Below are positions 11,153 to 19,068 of a stretch of DNA of 64,000 nucleotides, in pieces. The stretch comes from Desulfuromonas soudanensis (GTDB lineage: Bacteria; Desulfobacterota; Desulfuromonadia; Desulfuromonadales; WTL): assembly GCF_001278055.1 (NCBI RefSeq), contig NZ_CP010802.1, forward strand, positions 2,976,001 to 3,040,000. The letters run 5' to 3'. Both the position numbers and the translations under genes were made by a program. Within the stretch, counting starts at the first letter, position 1, and each line of letters starts with the position of its first letter. Below the pieces are notes generated by a model. The model saw nothing but the letters and a program-made list of their open reading frames with translations. It was not told the origin of the DNA and searched no databases.

Positions 11153-13978
11153 ATGTTCCGTCGCCGCCCCATCCTCACCACGCTGGTCCTCCTCGCCCTG
11201 GCGGCGGGAGTGGCTCTGGCGATCTTTGTCGCCACCTTCGACCTCAACAGCCATCGAGAGAGACTGCAGTCCTCCCTGGCTGCCGCACTCTCCCAGCCCG
11301 TTCATCTCGGGGCGGCCCGCCTGTCCCTGCGGTACGGACCCGCTCTGACTTTCACCGACCTCCGCATCGGTGCCGGTGACGGCGAAAGCAACCTCCTGCG
11401 GGCAAAAAGGCTCGCCCTGCGCCCGGCCCTGCGTCCCCTGCTGCGGGGGGAGCTCATTTTCGACCGCATCGTCCTCGACGCCCCGCACTACAGCCACGTT
11501 TTGGCTCCCTCCAACGGGAAGAAGGGGGAGGTCGCGCCGCGGCCGCTCCTTATCGACCAGGGGATCGTGGAAAACACCCTGATCCGCAATCTGACCATCC
11601 ACAACGGCTCAGTCCACATCATTGACCGGCGCAACCCGGATCGACCCCGCACCCTGTCCCTGGAAAATCTCGAACTGCAGGGTGACGATCTGACTCTCCA
11701 TCGCCCCTCGGAGATCCGGATTAAGGGGAGGATGATTCAAAACGGCACCAGCGCCCCCTTTCTTCTGGAGGCGGGGATCATTCCCGGAGAGGCGCCGTGG
11801 CGCTGGCAGGCCACGGAGTTCAACCTGAGTCTCAGTCTCCAGAATCTCGTTCCGGAAGGCATTCTGGAGGAGTTCCTACCGGGAATAGCAAGCCGGGGGG
11901 AGTGCTCCCTGCGCCTCGGCCTCGACGGGATTCCGGCGACCGGACTGGTCCTGACCGCCGATCTCAAAGGGAAGGACCTGGCCCTGATGCTCCCCGGCAA
12001 TGCCCCCCCCATCCCCCTGCAGACCCTGGCCCTCGAAGCGGCCTGGCACCAGGAGAAGGACCGCCAGGTCTTCAGCGGCATCACCCTTCTTGCCCCCGGA
12101 ATCTCGGCCAGAGGGGAAATGACCCTGGGGGAAAAAGATGGAATTTCGCACCTGAATCTGGCGATGAGCGCCGAACTGGACAGCGGGACCCTCCTGGCCC
12201 GACTCTCTCCCTGGCTGCCGCCGGATTTGGAAGCGACAGGGACCTTCCCCCTCTCCCTGTCCCTGGAGGGAATCGGCAAGGACCTGACGGCCGAACTCCG
12301 GGGCGACCTGACCCCCCTGAGCCTTGATGTGGCACAGGGTCCCGTCAAGGCGGCGGGGGAGAGCGGCCAGCTCCTCCTCGCGGGGCGGATGACCCCGGGG
12401 CAATGGCGGCTGACGGTGGGGGAGGTTGACCTCCCGGTCCTGGCGGTGCGCGCCCGCGGCGAACTCGACCGCAATGCCGCGGGGGCCTTCCGCCTCGCCG
12501 TGGACATCCCCCCCTTCGAGCTCTCGCCCCTGCAGGAGCACCTCCCTCTCCTGCAACGTCTCAAGCTCCACGGCAGGATCGGCCTGAAAGGGAAGCTCTC
12601 CGGCTCCGGAGGGAAGATCGAGACCCGCCAGGGGACGGTCAGTCTCCAGGAGGTCGGCCTGCATCTCGGCCGCGTGGTGGCGGATCTCAGTGCCATCAGC
12701 GGAACGATTTCCATCCACAACGACGAAGCCGTCTTCGACCGCCTCCGGGCCCGACTCGGCTCCTCCCCGATTCGCGTGAGCGGTCGCCTGGACGATTTTT
12801 CCGCACCGCACCTCAAGCTGCACGTTCGCGCCAAATCGATCCGCGCCGACGAGGTGATCTTCCACTCGGACCAGGCTTTTTTGCGGGACGTCGACGGCCA
12901 TCTCTCCTTTTCCGCCGACGGCATCCGTTTCGAGCCGGTGACGGTGCGCCTCGACGGCGGAACAAAAGCCAAGGTGACCGGCTCCGTCGAGGGCTTCAGA
13001 AACCCCCGGGTCCTTCTCGACATCAGCGCCGACCATGGCAATATCGACGAGGTCATCGCTCTCTGGCAGCATAGCGGGCCAACTCCTCCCCCGCCTGCGG
13101 CCGAAGAGGGCGCCGGGGCGACCACGGTGATCACCGTAAGGGCCCGGGAAGGAATCTTGAGTGGCCTCCGTTTCCAGGATGCCCAGGGAACCATCACCTT
13201 TCACCGGGGACTGCTGGCCATCCACCCCCTCCACTTTCGTTCCGGAGCAGGGTACGGCGTCGGGTCCGTCGTTTCCGACAACCGCCCGGGATCGCCCCCT
13301 CTCCTGAAAATCTCCGCCCATCTCGAGGATTTCGATGCCGCCGCCGTCTACAGCGACCTCCTGCGGCAGCGCGGGCTCCTCATGGGCACCCTGAGGGGGG
13401 ACTTCTACCTCGAGGGGAAGGCGGGCAAGGAGTTCCTCGCCACCTCCCTGGGCGCCTTCAATCTCGAAATCCACGACGGAGTCCTGCGTAAGTTCAACGC
13501 CCTGGCCAAGATGTTTTCCATCCTCAACGTCTCCCAGATCTTCGCTTTTCAACTCCCCGACATGTCCTCCAAGGGGATGCCCTTCACCACCCTGAGCGCC
13601 AATGTCCTGCTGCAGAAGGGGGTCCTCTCCACCGAGGATCTCTTCGTCGACAGCAATGCCATGAACCTCTCCGCCATCGGCACCCTCGACCTGCAGCGGG
13701 ACAGCATCGACCTCATCCTCGGCGTCAAACCGCTGCGCACCGTCGACAAGATCATCACCAAAATCCCCATCGCCGGCTGGCTCCTGACCGGCAAGGAAAA
13801 GGCCCTGATTACCGCCCACTTCCAGATCAGGGGGAAGAGCGCCGACCCCGAGGTCGTGCCGATTCCGATCACCTCGCTCTCGGAAAAGGTCATCGGCGTC
13901 TTCAAGCGGGTCTTCGGACTGCCGGGGAAAATCATCTCCGATTTCGGGGACGCGTTCGAAGCAGACGCCACCAACTAA
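11153..13978 (+). CDS. AsmA-family protein
   Basis: A 941-residue envelope protein with one N-terminal membrane anchor (residues 7-28, LTTLVLLALAAGVALAIFV), then a long beta-rich periplasmic region. The stretch after the anchor (LNSHRERLQSSLAAALSQPV, LSLRYGPALTFTDLRIG) is the AsmA N-terminal pattern, and the C-terminus contains the AsmA_2-type block LRTVDKIITKIPIAGWLLTG. AsmA-like proteins are thought to form grooves for phospholipid transport between membranes; that role is inferred. It follows the kinase by 48 bases and may be cotranscribed. A strong terminator begins at its stop codon. Confidence 0.85.
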   Translation: MFRRRPILTTLVLLALAAGVALAIFVATFDLNSHRERLQSSLAAALSQPVHLGAARLSLRYGPALTFTDLRIGAGDGESNLLRAKRLALRPALRPLLRGELIFDRIVLDAPHYSHVLAPSNGKKGEVAPRPLLIDQGIVENTLIRNLTIHNGSVHIIDRRNPDRPRTLSLENLELQGDDLTLHRPSEIRIKGRMIQNGTSAPFLLEAGIIPGEAPWRWQATEFNLSLSLQNLVPEGILEEFLPGIASRGECSLRLGLDGIPATGLVLTADLKGKDLALMLPGNAPPIPLQTLALEAAWHQEKDRQVFSGITLLAPGISARGEMTLGEKDGISHLNLAMSAELDSGTLLARLSPWLPPDLEATGTFPLSLSLEGIGKDLTAELRGDLTPLSLDVAQGPVKAAGESGQLLLAGRMTPGQWRLTVGEVDLPVLAVRARGELDRNAAGAFRLAVDIPPFELSPLQEHLPLLQRLKLHGRIGLKGKLSGSGGKIETRQGTVSLQEVGLHLGRVVADLSAISGTISIHNDEAVFDRLRARLGSSPIRVSGRLDDFSAPHLKLHVRAKSIRADEVIFHSDQAFLRDVDGHLSFSADGIRFEPVTVRLDGGTKAKVTGSVEGFRNPRVLLDISADHGNIDEVIALWQHSGPTPPPPAAEEGAGATTVITVRAREGILSGLRFQDAQGTITFHRGLLAIHPLHFRSGAGYGVGSVVSDNRPGSPPLLKISAHLEDFDAAAVYSDLLRQRGLLMGTLRGDFYLEGKAGKEFLATSLGAFNLEIHDGVLRKFNALAKMFSILNVSQIFAFQLPDMSSKGMPFTTLSANVLLQKGVLSTEDLFVDSNAMNLSAIGTLDLQRDSIDLILGVKPLRTVDKIITKIPIAGWLLTGKEKALITAHFQIRGKSADPEVVPIPITSLSEKVIGVFKRVFGLPGKIISDFGDAFEADATN

Positions 13979-14010
13979 AAAAAGGCCGGCAATTCACTTG
14001 CCGGCCTTTT
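13977..14010. terminator. Bidirectional rho-independent terminator
   Basis: AAAAGGCCGGCAA and TTGCCGGCCTTTT pair across a TTCAC loop, giving a perfect 13-base stem with A/T runs on both sides. It lies between the convergent AsmA-like gene (ends 13978) and ubiE (ends 14043) and can stop transcription from both. Confidence 0.95.
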
Positions 14011-14042
14011 CCTTATATTCCCTTCAATCTGCGATGTCCCGT

Positions 14043-14756
14043 CTATTTCGGTCGCTCCCCGACATAAATCGTGGCGATGCCGAAGGTTCGGTCGAAATAC
14101 TTCAGATCGCCGAAGCCCGCCTGCGCCATCAAGCCGACAAAGGTCTTCTGGTCGGGGAATTCAAGGACCGAATCGGGAAGATACTGGTAGGCGCTGCGCC
14201 GTGAGAGGAGGCCGCCGATGAAGGGGAGGACTTTGCGGAAATAAAAGTAGTAGAGCCCCCGAAAAAAGCGGCTGGAAGGGTTGGAAAACTCGAGAATGAC
14301 GGCCCTCCCCCCCGGCTTGAGGACCCGAAACATCTCCTGGAGACCGGCGAGGCGATCGACCACGTTGCGGATGCCGAAGGCGATGGTCACGCCATCGAAA
14401 ACCGCCGAAGGGTGCGGCATCGATTCGCAGGGGGCGTTCACCAGGACGATGCGGTCGCGATAGGGGGATTGGGCTATTTTTTTCTGGCCGTGGACCAGCA
14501 TCCCCTGGGTAAAATCCTCACCGACGATGAGGACCGATTCGGGGGTCCGGGAGGCGATCTCGAGAGCGACGTCCCCCGTTCCGGTGGCGACGTCCAGGAC
14601 TCTCCCTCCCGGAGGAATCTGCAGTTGCCCGACGGCAAAGGTCCGCCAGCGACGGTCGATCCCCAGGGAGAGGAGACGGTTCAATAAATCGTAGCGGGGA
14701 GCGATGGCATCGAACATCTCGCGAATCCCCCGCCCTTTCTCGGACAATTTGAACAT
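14043..14756 (-). CDS. ubiE: Demethylmenaquinone/ubiquinone C-methyltransferase UbiE/MenG
   Basis: SAM-dependent methyltransferase for the last step of menaquinone synthesis. The 237 residues include the SAM-binding motif I VLDVATGTGDVALEIA near residue 55, the family signature FGIRNVVDR near 130 and PGGRAVILEFSNP near 150, then YQYLPDSVLEFP. The N-terminus (FKLSEKGRGIREMFDAIAPRYDLLNRLLSLG) is diagnostic for UbiE/MenG, including YDLLN. Length fits (230-250). An anaerobe of this type would use menaquinone, hence MenG activity is the likelier; that is inference. Confidence 0.94.
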   Translation of the reverse strand: MFKLSEKGRGIREMFDAIAPRYDLLNRLLSLGIDRRWRTFAVGQLQIPPGGRVLDVATGTGDVALEIASRTPESVLIVGEDFTQGMLVHGQKKIAQSPYRDRIVLVNAPCESMPHPSAVFDGVTIAFGIRNVVDRLAGLQEMFRVLKPGGRAVILEFSNPSSRFFRGLYYFYFRKVLPFIGGLLSRRSAYQYLPDSVLEFPDQKTFVGLMAQAGFGDLKYFDRTFGIATIYVGERPK

Positions 14757-15381
14757 ACCGGCAGCTCCCGAAAGACGTGCAACATAATAAGGGTGGCGCC
14801 GGATTTTCTAACATATCGGCGCCTAAATTGTCAGCAAAAAAAGGCTTTTGCCTCCCGTCTCCCTTCGCCCTTCTCCCCGTCTCCCCTTCCCTGCCTATTA
14901 TTTTTTAAAACCCCGTTAAAATTGTTCTCCCGATTCATGCACGACTCATCCGTTATGGTAGAATTGGACCTGATTCTCCAGGCGAAACACCGTACCCGAA
15001 AAGTCCAAAGGGAGTCTCCCTCCCAAATTCACCGGAAAATTGGGGCTTTAGATAAAACGATATTTGCAACTTCCGTCGTAGAATCGCCCCTGTTTTCAAC
15101 AAACAACGTTATGGATTTGTGATTATTTAACCGAAAGTAAACGTGAGCATCGGCCAGAAAAAAGCAAATATGCTTATATTTTCGAATATTTACTTGTGTT
15201 TTATTTTTTTTCGTCTTGGTAAAAAAATATGATTGACATAAATAAAACATCGTATTATTTTCTTAGCACAGAGATCGGGGAAAACCGCTTCGCAGGCGGC
15301 ATCCACCCTTCGGCCTCCGGGGTCACTCAAATCACAAGGGAAAACAGGGCACAGATACTCGGCCCGACGAGGAGTAGTCAA
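14757..15381. other. Intergenic region upstream of IclR regulator
   Basis: About 620 bases with no supportable gene. The left part is C/T-rich (14850-14900); the right part (15060-15270) is AT-rich, unlike its GC-rich neighbours, and contains the regulator's probable promoter. Open frames here have no ribosome site or family resemblance. I see no tRNA or obvious structured RNA. Confidence 0.6.
15233..15261 (+). promoter_or_regulatory. Probable sigma-70 promoter of the IclR gene
   Basis: TTGACA (15233-15238), 17 bases, then TATTTT (15256-15261), within an AT-rich stretch about 120 bases before the chosen start codon. The promoter lies inside the longest possible upstream extension of the regulator's frame, an argument against that longer start. 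Confidence 0.55.
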
Positions 15382-16161
15382 TTGCCCATTCGAGGAAAAG
15401 ATTCCTATTCCATTCAATCGGTGGAAAATGCCCTGAATGTCCTCGAGGCGCTCTGCGAAGAAGAGGGGGAAGTCAGGGTCTCTCGCCTGAGCGAAAAACT
15501 CGGCATGAACAAGACAAGCGTCTTTCGCCTGCTGGCGACCTTCGAAAACCGCGGATATGTCGAACGGGGAGACGCTTCAGGAAAATATCGCCTCGGTCTT
15601 TCGGCCTACGAGATGGGGCAGAAATTTCTTTTGAAAATGGGTGTCCTCAGAAAGGCCCGCCCGAGCATGGACCGGTTGGTCCGCGAATGCAACGAGGCGG
15701 TCTACCTGGCGATCCGCAAAGACAGGGAAGTTTTGTTTCTCGACGTCGTCGATACTCCGCAACAGGTCCGCATCGTCTCCCTTGTCGGAAGACGCTACCC
15801 CCTGGAGGGAACGGCGGCGGGAAAGATCTTTTTGGCGGTCCCCCCCGGGGTTCCGTATGAATCGAAAAACCCCCAGGGCGATCTTCCGGCCGGATGCTCC
15901 TCCAAGGACCTGGAAGAGATCCAGACCCGCGGATCGGCCGAGGATACAGGAACCCTCGGTGACGGCATATCGAGCATCGCCGTCCCCATCCTTGAAGTCT
16001 CCGGAAAGCTCGCCGGGGTCCTGTGCATAGTCGGCCCCGACTTTCGCATGAGCCCGGATGTCATAGAGCGGGAGCTCCTCCCCCGCCTCAAGGATGCGGG
16101 GAGAACCGTCTCCTCAAAACTCGGATACATGGGCCATCACCCCGGCAGAGACTTATATTGA
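15382..16161 (+). CDS. IclR-family transcriptional regulator
   Basis: A 259-residue regulator: winged helix-turn-helix at the N-terminus (SIQSVENALNVLEALCE, then SRLSEKLGMNKTSVFRLLATFENRGYVER) and the IclR effector domain (about 80-245) with the conserved MDRLVRECNEAVYLA and LEGTAAGKIFLA stretches. I chose the TTG at 15382, with GGAG seven bases upstream; this start gives the usual family length, whereas the frame could open as early as 15229, over the promoter. IclR proteins bind small carboxylates and aromatics. It is followed by the DUF4212/symporter genes on the same strand, so it probably controls solute uptake. Confidence 0.9.
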   Translation: MPIRGKDSYSIQSVENALNVLEALCEEEGEVRVSRLSEKLGMNKTSVFRLLATFENRGYVERGDASGKYRLGLSAYEMGQKFLLKMGVLRKARPSMDRLVRECNEAVYLAIRKDREVLFLDVVDTPQQVRIVSLVGRRYPLEGTAAGKIFLAVPPGVPYESKNPQGDLPAGCSSKDLEEIQTRGSAEDTGTLGDGISSIAVPILEVSGKLAGVLCIVGPDFRMSPDVIERELLPRLKDAGRTVSSKLGYMGHHPGRDLY

Positions 16162-16294
16162 CAGGAAATGAAGCATTGAAAGAAAGGAGGCCGGAATAGG
16201 TCACTCGAATGTAGTACCCCCTGGCCCGAAATAAAAAGCGGGCCAACCATTCGCGTTCAGGTTTTGCAAAGAATCACTTCAAAAGGAGGCATTC

Positions 16295-16552
16295 ATGGTT
16301 CAACACGACGAGGCAGCTTATTGGAAAGCAACGCTGGCCCTGATCAGGAACGTTTTGATCGTATGGTTCGTTGTTTCGTACGGATTCGGCATCCTGCTGG
16401 CACCGATGCTCAACAACATTCAACTCGGCGGTTATCCGCTCGGTTTCTGGTTCGCCAATCAGGGATCCATGTACATCTTCGTGATACTCATCTTCGTCTA
16501 TGCGAAGCTGATGGGCAACATTGACCAAAAATTTAATGTTCACGAAGAATAG
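16295..16552 (+). CDS. DUF4212 protein, probable small subunit of sodium:solute symporter (copy 1)
   Basis: An 85-residue protein with two transmembrane helices (about 17-38, LIRNVLIVWFVVSYGFGILLA, and 55-72, SMYIFVILIFVYAKLM) and the DUF4212 hallmark GYPLGFWFANQGS between them. Family members are encoded next to VC_2705-type symporters and are taken as their small subunit. A strong AAAGGAGG site precedes the ATG. The symporter gene follows after 14 bases, so the pair is certainly cotranscribed. Confidence 0.92.
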   Translation: MVQHDEAAYWKATLALIRNVLIVWFVVSYGFGILLAPMLNNIQLGGYPLGFWFANQGSMYIFVILIFVYAKLMGNIDQKFNVHEE

Positions 16553-16566
16553 GGAGAATTAACATT

Positions 16567-18375
16567 ATGACTCTTCAAGCAACGACCTATCTCATCGTCG
16601 GTCTCTCCTTTGCCCTGTACATCGGCATCGCTATCTGGGCACGCGCCGGAAGCACCAAGGAATTCTATGTTGCCGGCGGTTCGGTTCACCCCGTCCTCAA
16701 CGGCATGGCGACCGGCGCCGACTGGATGTCGGCGGCGTCCTTCATCTCCATGGCCGGCCTGATCTCCAACATGGGCTACGGCGGATCCCTCTTCCTCATG
16801 GGGTGGACCGGCGGCTACGTCCTGCTCGCCATGCTCCTGGCCCCCTACCTGCGCAAGTTCGGCAAGTTCACCGTCCCCCAGTTCTTCGGCACCCGCTACT
16901 ACTCCAAGGCGGCTTCCGGCACCGCCGTGGCCTGCCTGCTGATGGCCTCGACCACCTACATCATCGGCCAGATGACGGGCGTCGGCGTCGCCTTCTCCCG
17001 CTTCCTCGGCGTCTCCAGCTCCACCGGGATCTACATCGGGATGGCCATCGTCTTCATGTACGCGGTCTTCGGCGGCATGAAGGGGATCACCTACACCCAG
17101 GTCGCCCAGTACTGCGTCCTGATCCTCGCCTACACCGTGCCGGCGATCTTCATTTCGCTGCACCTGACCGGCAACCCGATCCCGCAGCTCGGCCTCGGCT
17201 CCGACCTAGTTAACTCCAATGTCGCCCTGCTGCACAAGCTCGACCTCATCGTCCAGGATCTCGGCTTTGGCAAGTACACCACCTCCGTGCCCGGCAGCAC
17301 ACTGAACATGTTCGTCTACACCGTCTCGCTCATGATCGGCACCGCCGGCCTGCCGCACGTCATCGTTCGCTTCTTCACCGTCCCCAAGGTCAAGGACGCC
17401 CGTTCCTCCGCCGGCTGGGCCCTGGTCTTCATCGCCATCCTCTACACCACCGCTCCGGCCGTGGCCGCTATGGCGAAGATGAACCTCCTTAAAACCGTCA
17501 ATCCGACGATCATGGCCGAAAACAGCGACCTCTTTGCTCCCGATGCCCAGCTCGTCCATGCCGATCGCCCCGCCTGGATGAGCCGCTGGGAAGTCACCGG
17601 CCTCCTCAAGTTCGAAGACAAAAACGGCGACGGCCGCATCCAGTACTACAACGACAAGAGCAAAAACGAAGCTTTCCAGGCCAAAGCGGCTGCCGCCGGC
17701 TGGAAGGGGAGCGAACTCACGGTCAACGCAGACATCATCGTCCTCGCCAACCCGGAAATCGCCCTGCTGCCGAACTGGGTCATCGCCCTGGTCGCCGCCG
17801 GCGGTCTCGCCGCAGCGCTCTCCACGGCGGCCGGTCTCCTGCTCGCCATCTCCTCGGCGATTTCCCACGACCTCTTGAAAGAGATGTTCATGCCTGACCT
17901 CTCGGAGAAGGCCGAACTGCTGGCCGGCAAGATCGCCATGGCCTTCGCCATCGTCGTCGCCGGCTATCTCGGTCTGAATCCCCCGGGCTTTGCCGCCGGT
18001 ACTGTCGCCCTCGCCTTCGGCCTGGCCGCCAGCTCCATCTTCCCGGCGCTGATGATGGGGATCTTCAGCAAGACCATGAACAAGCAGGGTGCCATCGCCG
18101 GCATGCTCGCCGGTATCGGCGTCACCATGTTCTACGTCTTTGCCCACAAGGGGATCTTCTTCGTCAAGGGGACTGAATTCCTCGGCGTCATCGGCGGTGC
18201 CAACTCCTTCTTCGGCATCACGCCGGAAGCCTTCGGCGCCATCGGTGCCTGCTTCAACTTCGCCGTCGCCTTTGCCGTCAAGAACATGACCCCGGCGGTT
18301 CCTCAGGATATTGCCAACATGGTTGAGCAGGTCCGTATCCCCCGCGGTGCCAAGGCCGTTGACGGAGCGCATTGA
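16567..18375 (+). CDS. Sodium:solute symporter, VC_2705 type (copy 1)
   Basis: A 602-residue transporter with 12-13 predicted transmembrane helices of the SSS family. Visible signatures: the early FYVAGGSVHPVLNGMATGAD and WMSAASFISMAGL, helix GWTGGYVLLAMLLAPYLRKFG, GTAGLPHVIVRF, and late LAAALSTAAGLLLAISSAIS. These place it with acetate/proline-type carriers. A soluble insert (about 320-390) contains DKNGDGRIQYYND, which resembles an EF-hand calcium loop and is typical of this subgroup. Likely substrate is a small carboxylate such as acetate, inferred from family and lifestyle only. A terminator follows. Confidence 0.92.
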   Translation: MTLQATTYLIVGLSFALYIGIAIWARAGSTKEFYVAGGSVHPVLNGMATGADWMSAASFISMAGLISNMGYGGSLFLMGWTGGYVLLAMLLAPYLRKFGKFTVPQFFGTRYYSKAASGTAVACLLMASTTYIIGQMTGVGVAFSRFLGVSSSTGIYIGMAIVFMYAVFGGMKGITYTQVAQYCVLILAYTVPAIFISLHLTGNPIPQLGLGSDLVNSNVALLHKLDLIVQDLGFGKYTTSVPGSTLNMFVYTVSLMIGTAGLPHVIVRFFTVPKVKDARSSAGWALVFIAILYTTAPAVAAMAKMNLLKTVNPTIMAENSDLFAPDAQLVHADRPAWMSRWEVTGLLKFEDKNGDGRIQYYNDKSKNEAFQAKAAAAGWKGSELTVNADIIVLANPEIALLPNWVIALVAAGGLAAALSTAAGLLLAISSAISHDLLKEMFMPDLSEKAELLAGKIAMAFAIVVAGYLGLNPPGFAAGTVALAFGLAASSIFPALMMGIFSKTMNKQGAIAGMLAGIGVTMFYVFAHKGIFFVKGTEFLGVIGGANSFFGITPEAFGAIGACFNFAVAFAVKNMTPAVPQDIANMVEQVRIPRGAKAVDGAH

Positions 18376-18419
18376 TCCATCCGCCATTCGGCTAGCCTGA
18401 CCTGCCGACATTCCATGAA

Positions 18420-18449
18420 CCCCGCCAGTCGTGCTGGCGGGGTTTTTTT
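18420..18449 (+). terminator. Rho-independent terminator after symporter 1
   Basis: CCCCGCCAG-TCGTG-CTGGCGGGG followed by seven T. It ends the DUF4212/symporter transcript 45 bases past the stop, so the next small gene must have another promoter or depend on readthrough. Confidence 0.95.
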
Positions 18450-18541
18450 CTCAACATTTGTCTTGCCCGCTGCGCCATTCTCGGGTAAAAATTGAATTTT
18501 TCTGGACTTATCCGATTCAACCGGGACCAAGGGAGCCTTAA

Positions 18542-18940
18542 ATGATCCATCATTACGCCAAGTTCATCCTCGAAACGGGACTCTACCTGGCCCTCTTCCC
18601 CATGGCCTTCTTCTGGCTGCGCCGGGCCGGGCGCATTTTCATCAAACACGATTATTCTGAAGTGGCCCTCAAAGGCGGCGCATCCCCCGCCAATCCCAAA
18701 CGCTGGGCGCCGGCTACCGGACTGGTCAACCTGGCGGCCGGAGCCATCGCCGTCTGGCTGATCATCACCATCCCCCTCGGACGGTATTCCTTCGACAAAT
18801 GGATCGAATTCGCCGGTCTGACCCTGTGGACGAAGATCCTTCTCGACTACATCGTCAGCCGCCAGGCCCACCCCTTTCATTTCGGCAGGAAGAAAAAAAA
18901 GATCTCCGACGACTCCGATCCCGTTTCGCCGGAGGAATAA
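18542..18940 (+). CDS. Small membrane protein of unknown function (transport module 1)
   Basis: A 132-residue protein with predicted transmembrane helices at about 10-27 (ETGLYLALFPMAFFWLR) and 58-80 (GLVNLAAGAIAVWLIITI), possibly a third at 88-105, and a basic then acidic C-terminal tail (GRKKKKISDDSD). I recognise no named domain. It starts just after an AAGGGAGCC ribosome site and sits between the symporter and the CBS/DUF294 protein; the second module carries an unrelated-looking 74-residue membrane protein at the same place. A role with the transporter or its regulator is only contextual. Confidence 0.8.
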   Translation: MIHHYAKFILETGLYLALFPMAFFWLRRAGRIFIKHDYSEVALKGGASPANPKRWAPATGLVNLAAGAIAVWLIITIPLGRYSFDKWIEFAGLTLWTKILLDYIVSRQAHPFHFGRKKKKISDDSDPVSPEE

Positions 18941-19068
18941 GTTCCGCCCAGGGTAATTTTCGGCTCCCCGAAGACGGGTGAGGACAGAGTTTCCCGGGAA
19001 CAATTCCTGCAAGAAAAGACCTCCGAGGTCTGGACAGAATCTTCTCGATTGATGCCTGGGGTCGATCC

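Noticed and set aside
14845-14915. C/T-rich tract upstream of the IclR region as a structured RNA
   Set aside because: Pyrimidine-rich with no stable pairing partners nearby; nothing supports a gene or riboswitch.
15229-15381. Longer IclR start
   Set aside because: It would cover the predicted promoter and add 51 residues unlike the family; GGAG plus TTG at 15382 fits better.
16223-16244. GGCCCG...CGGGCC hairpin before DUF4212 copy 1 as a terminator or sigma-54 site
   Set aside because: No T-run follows, and the -24/-12 spacing does not match TGGCAC-N5-TTGC.
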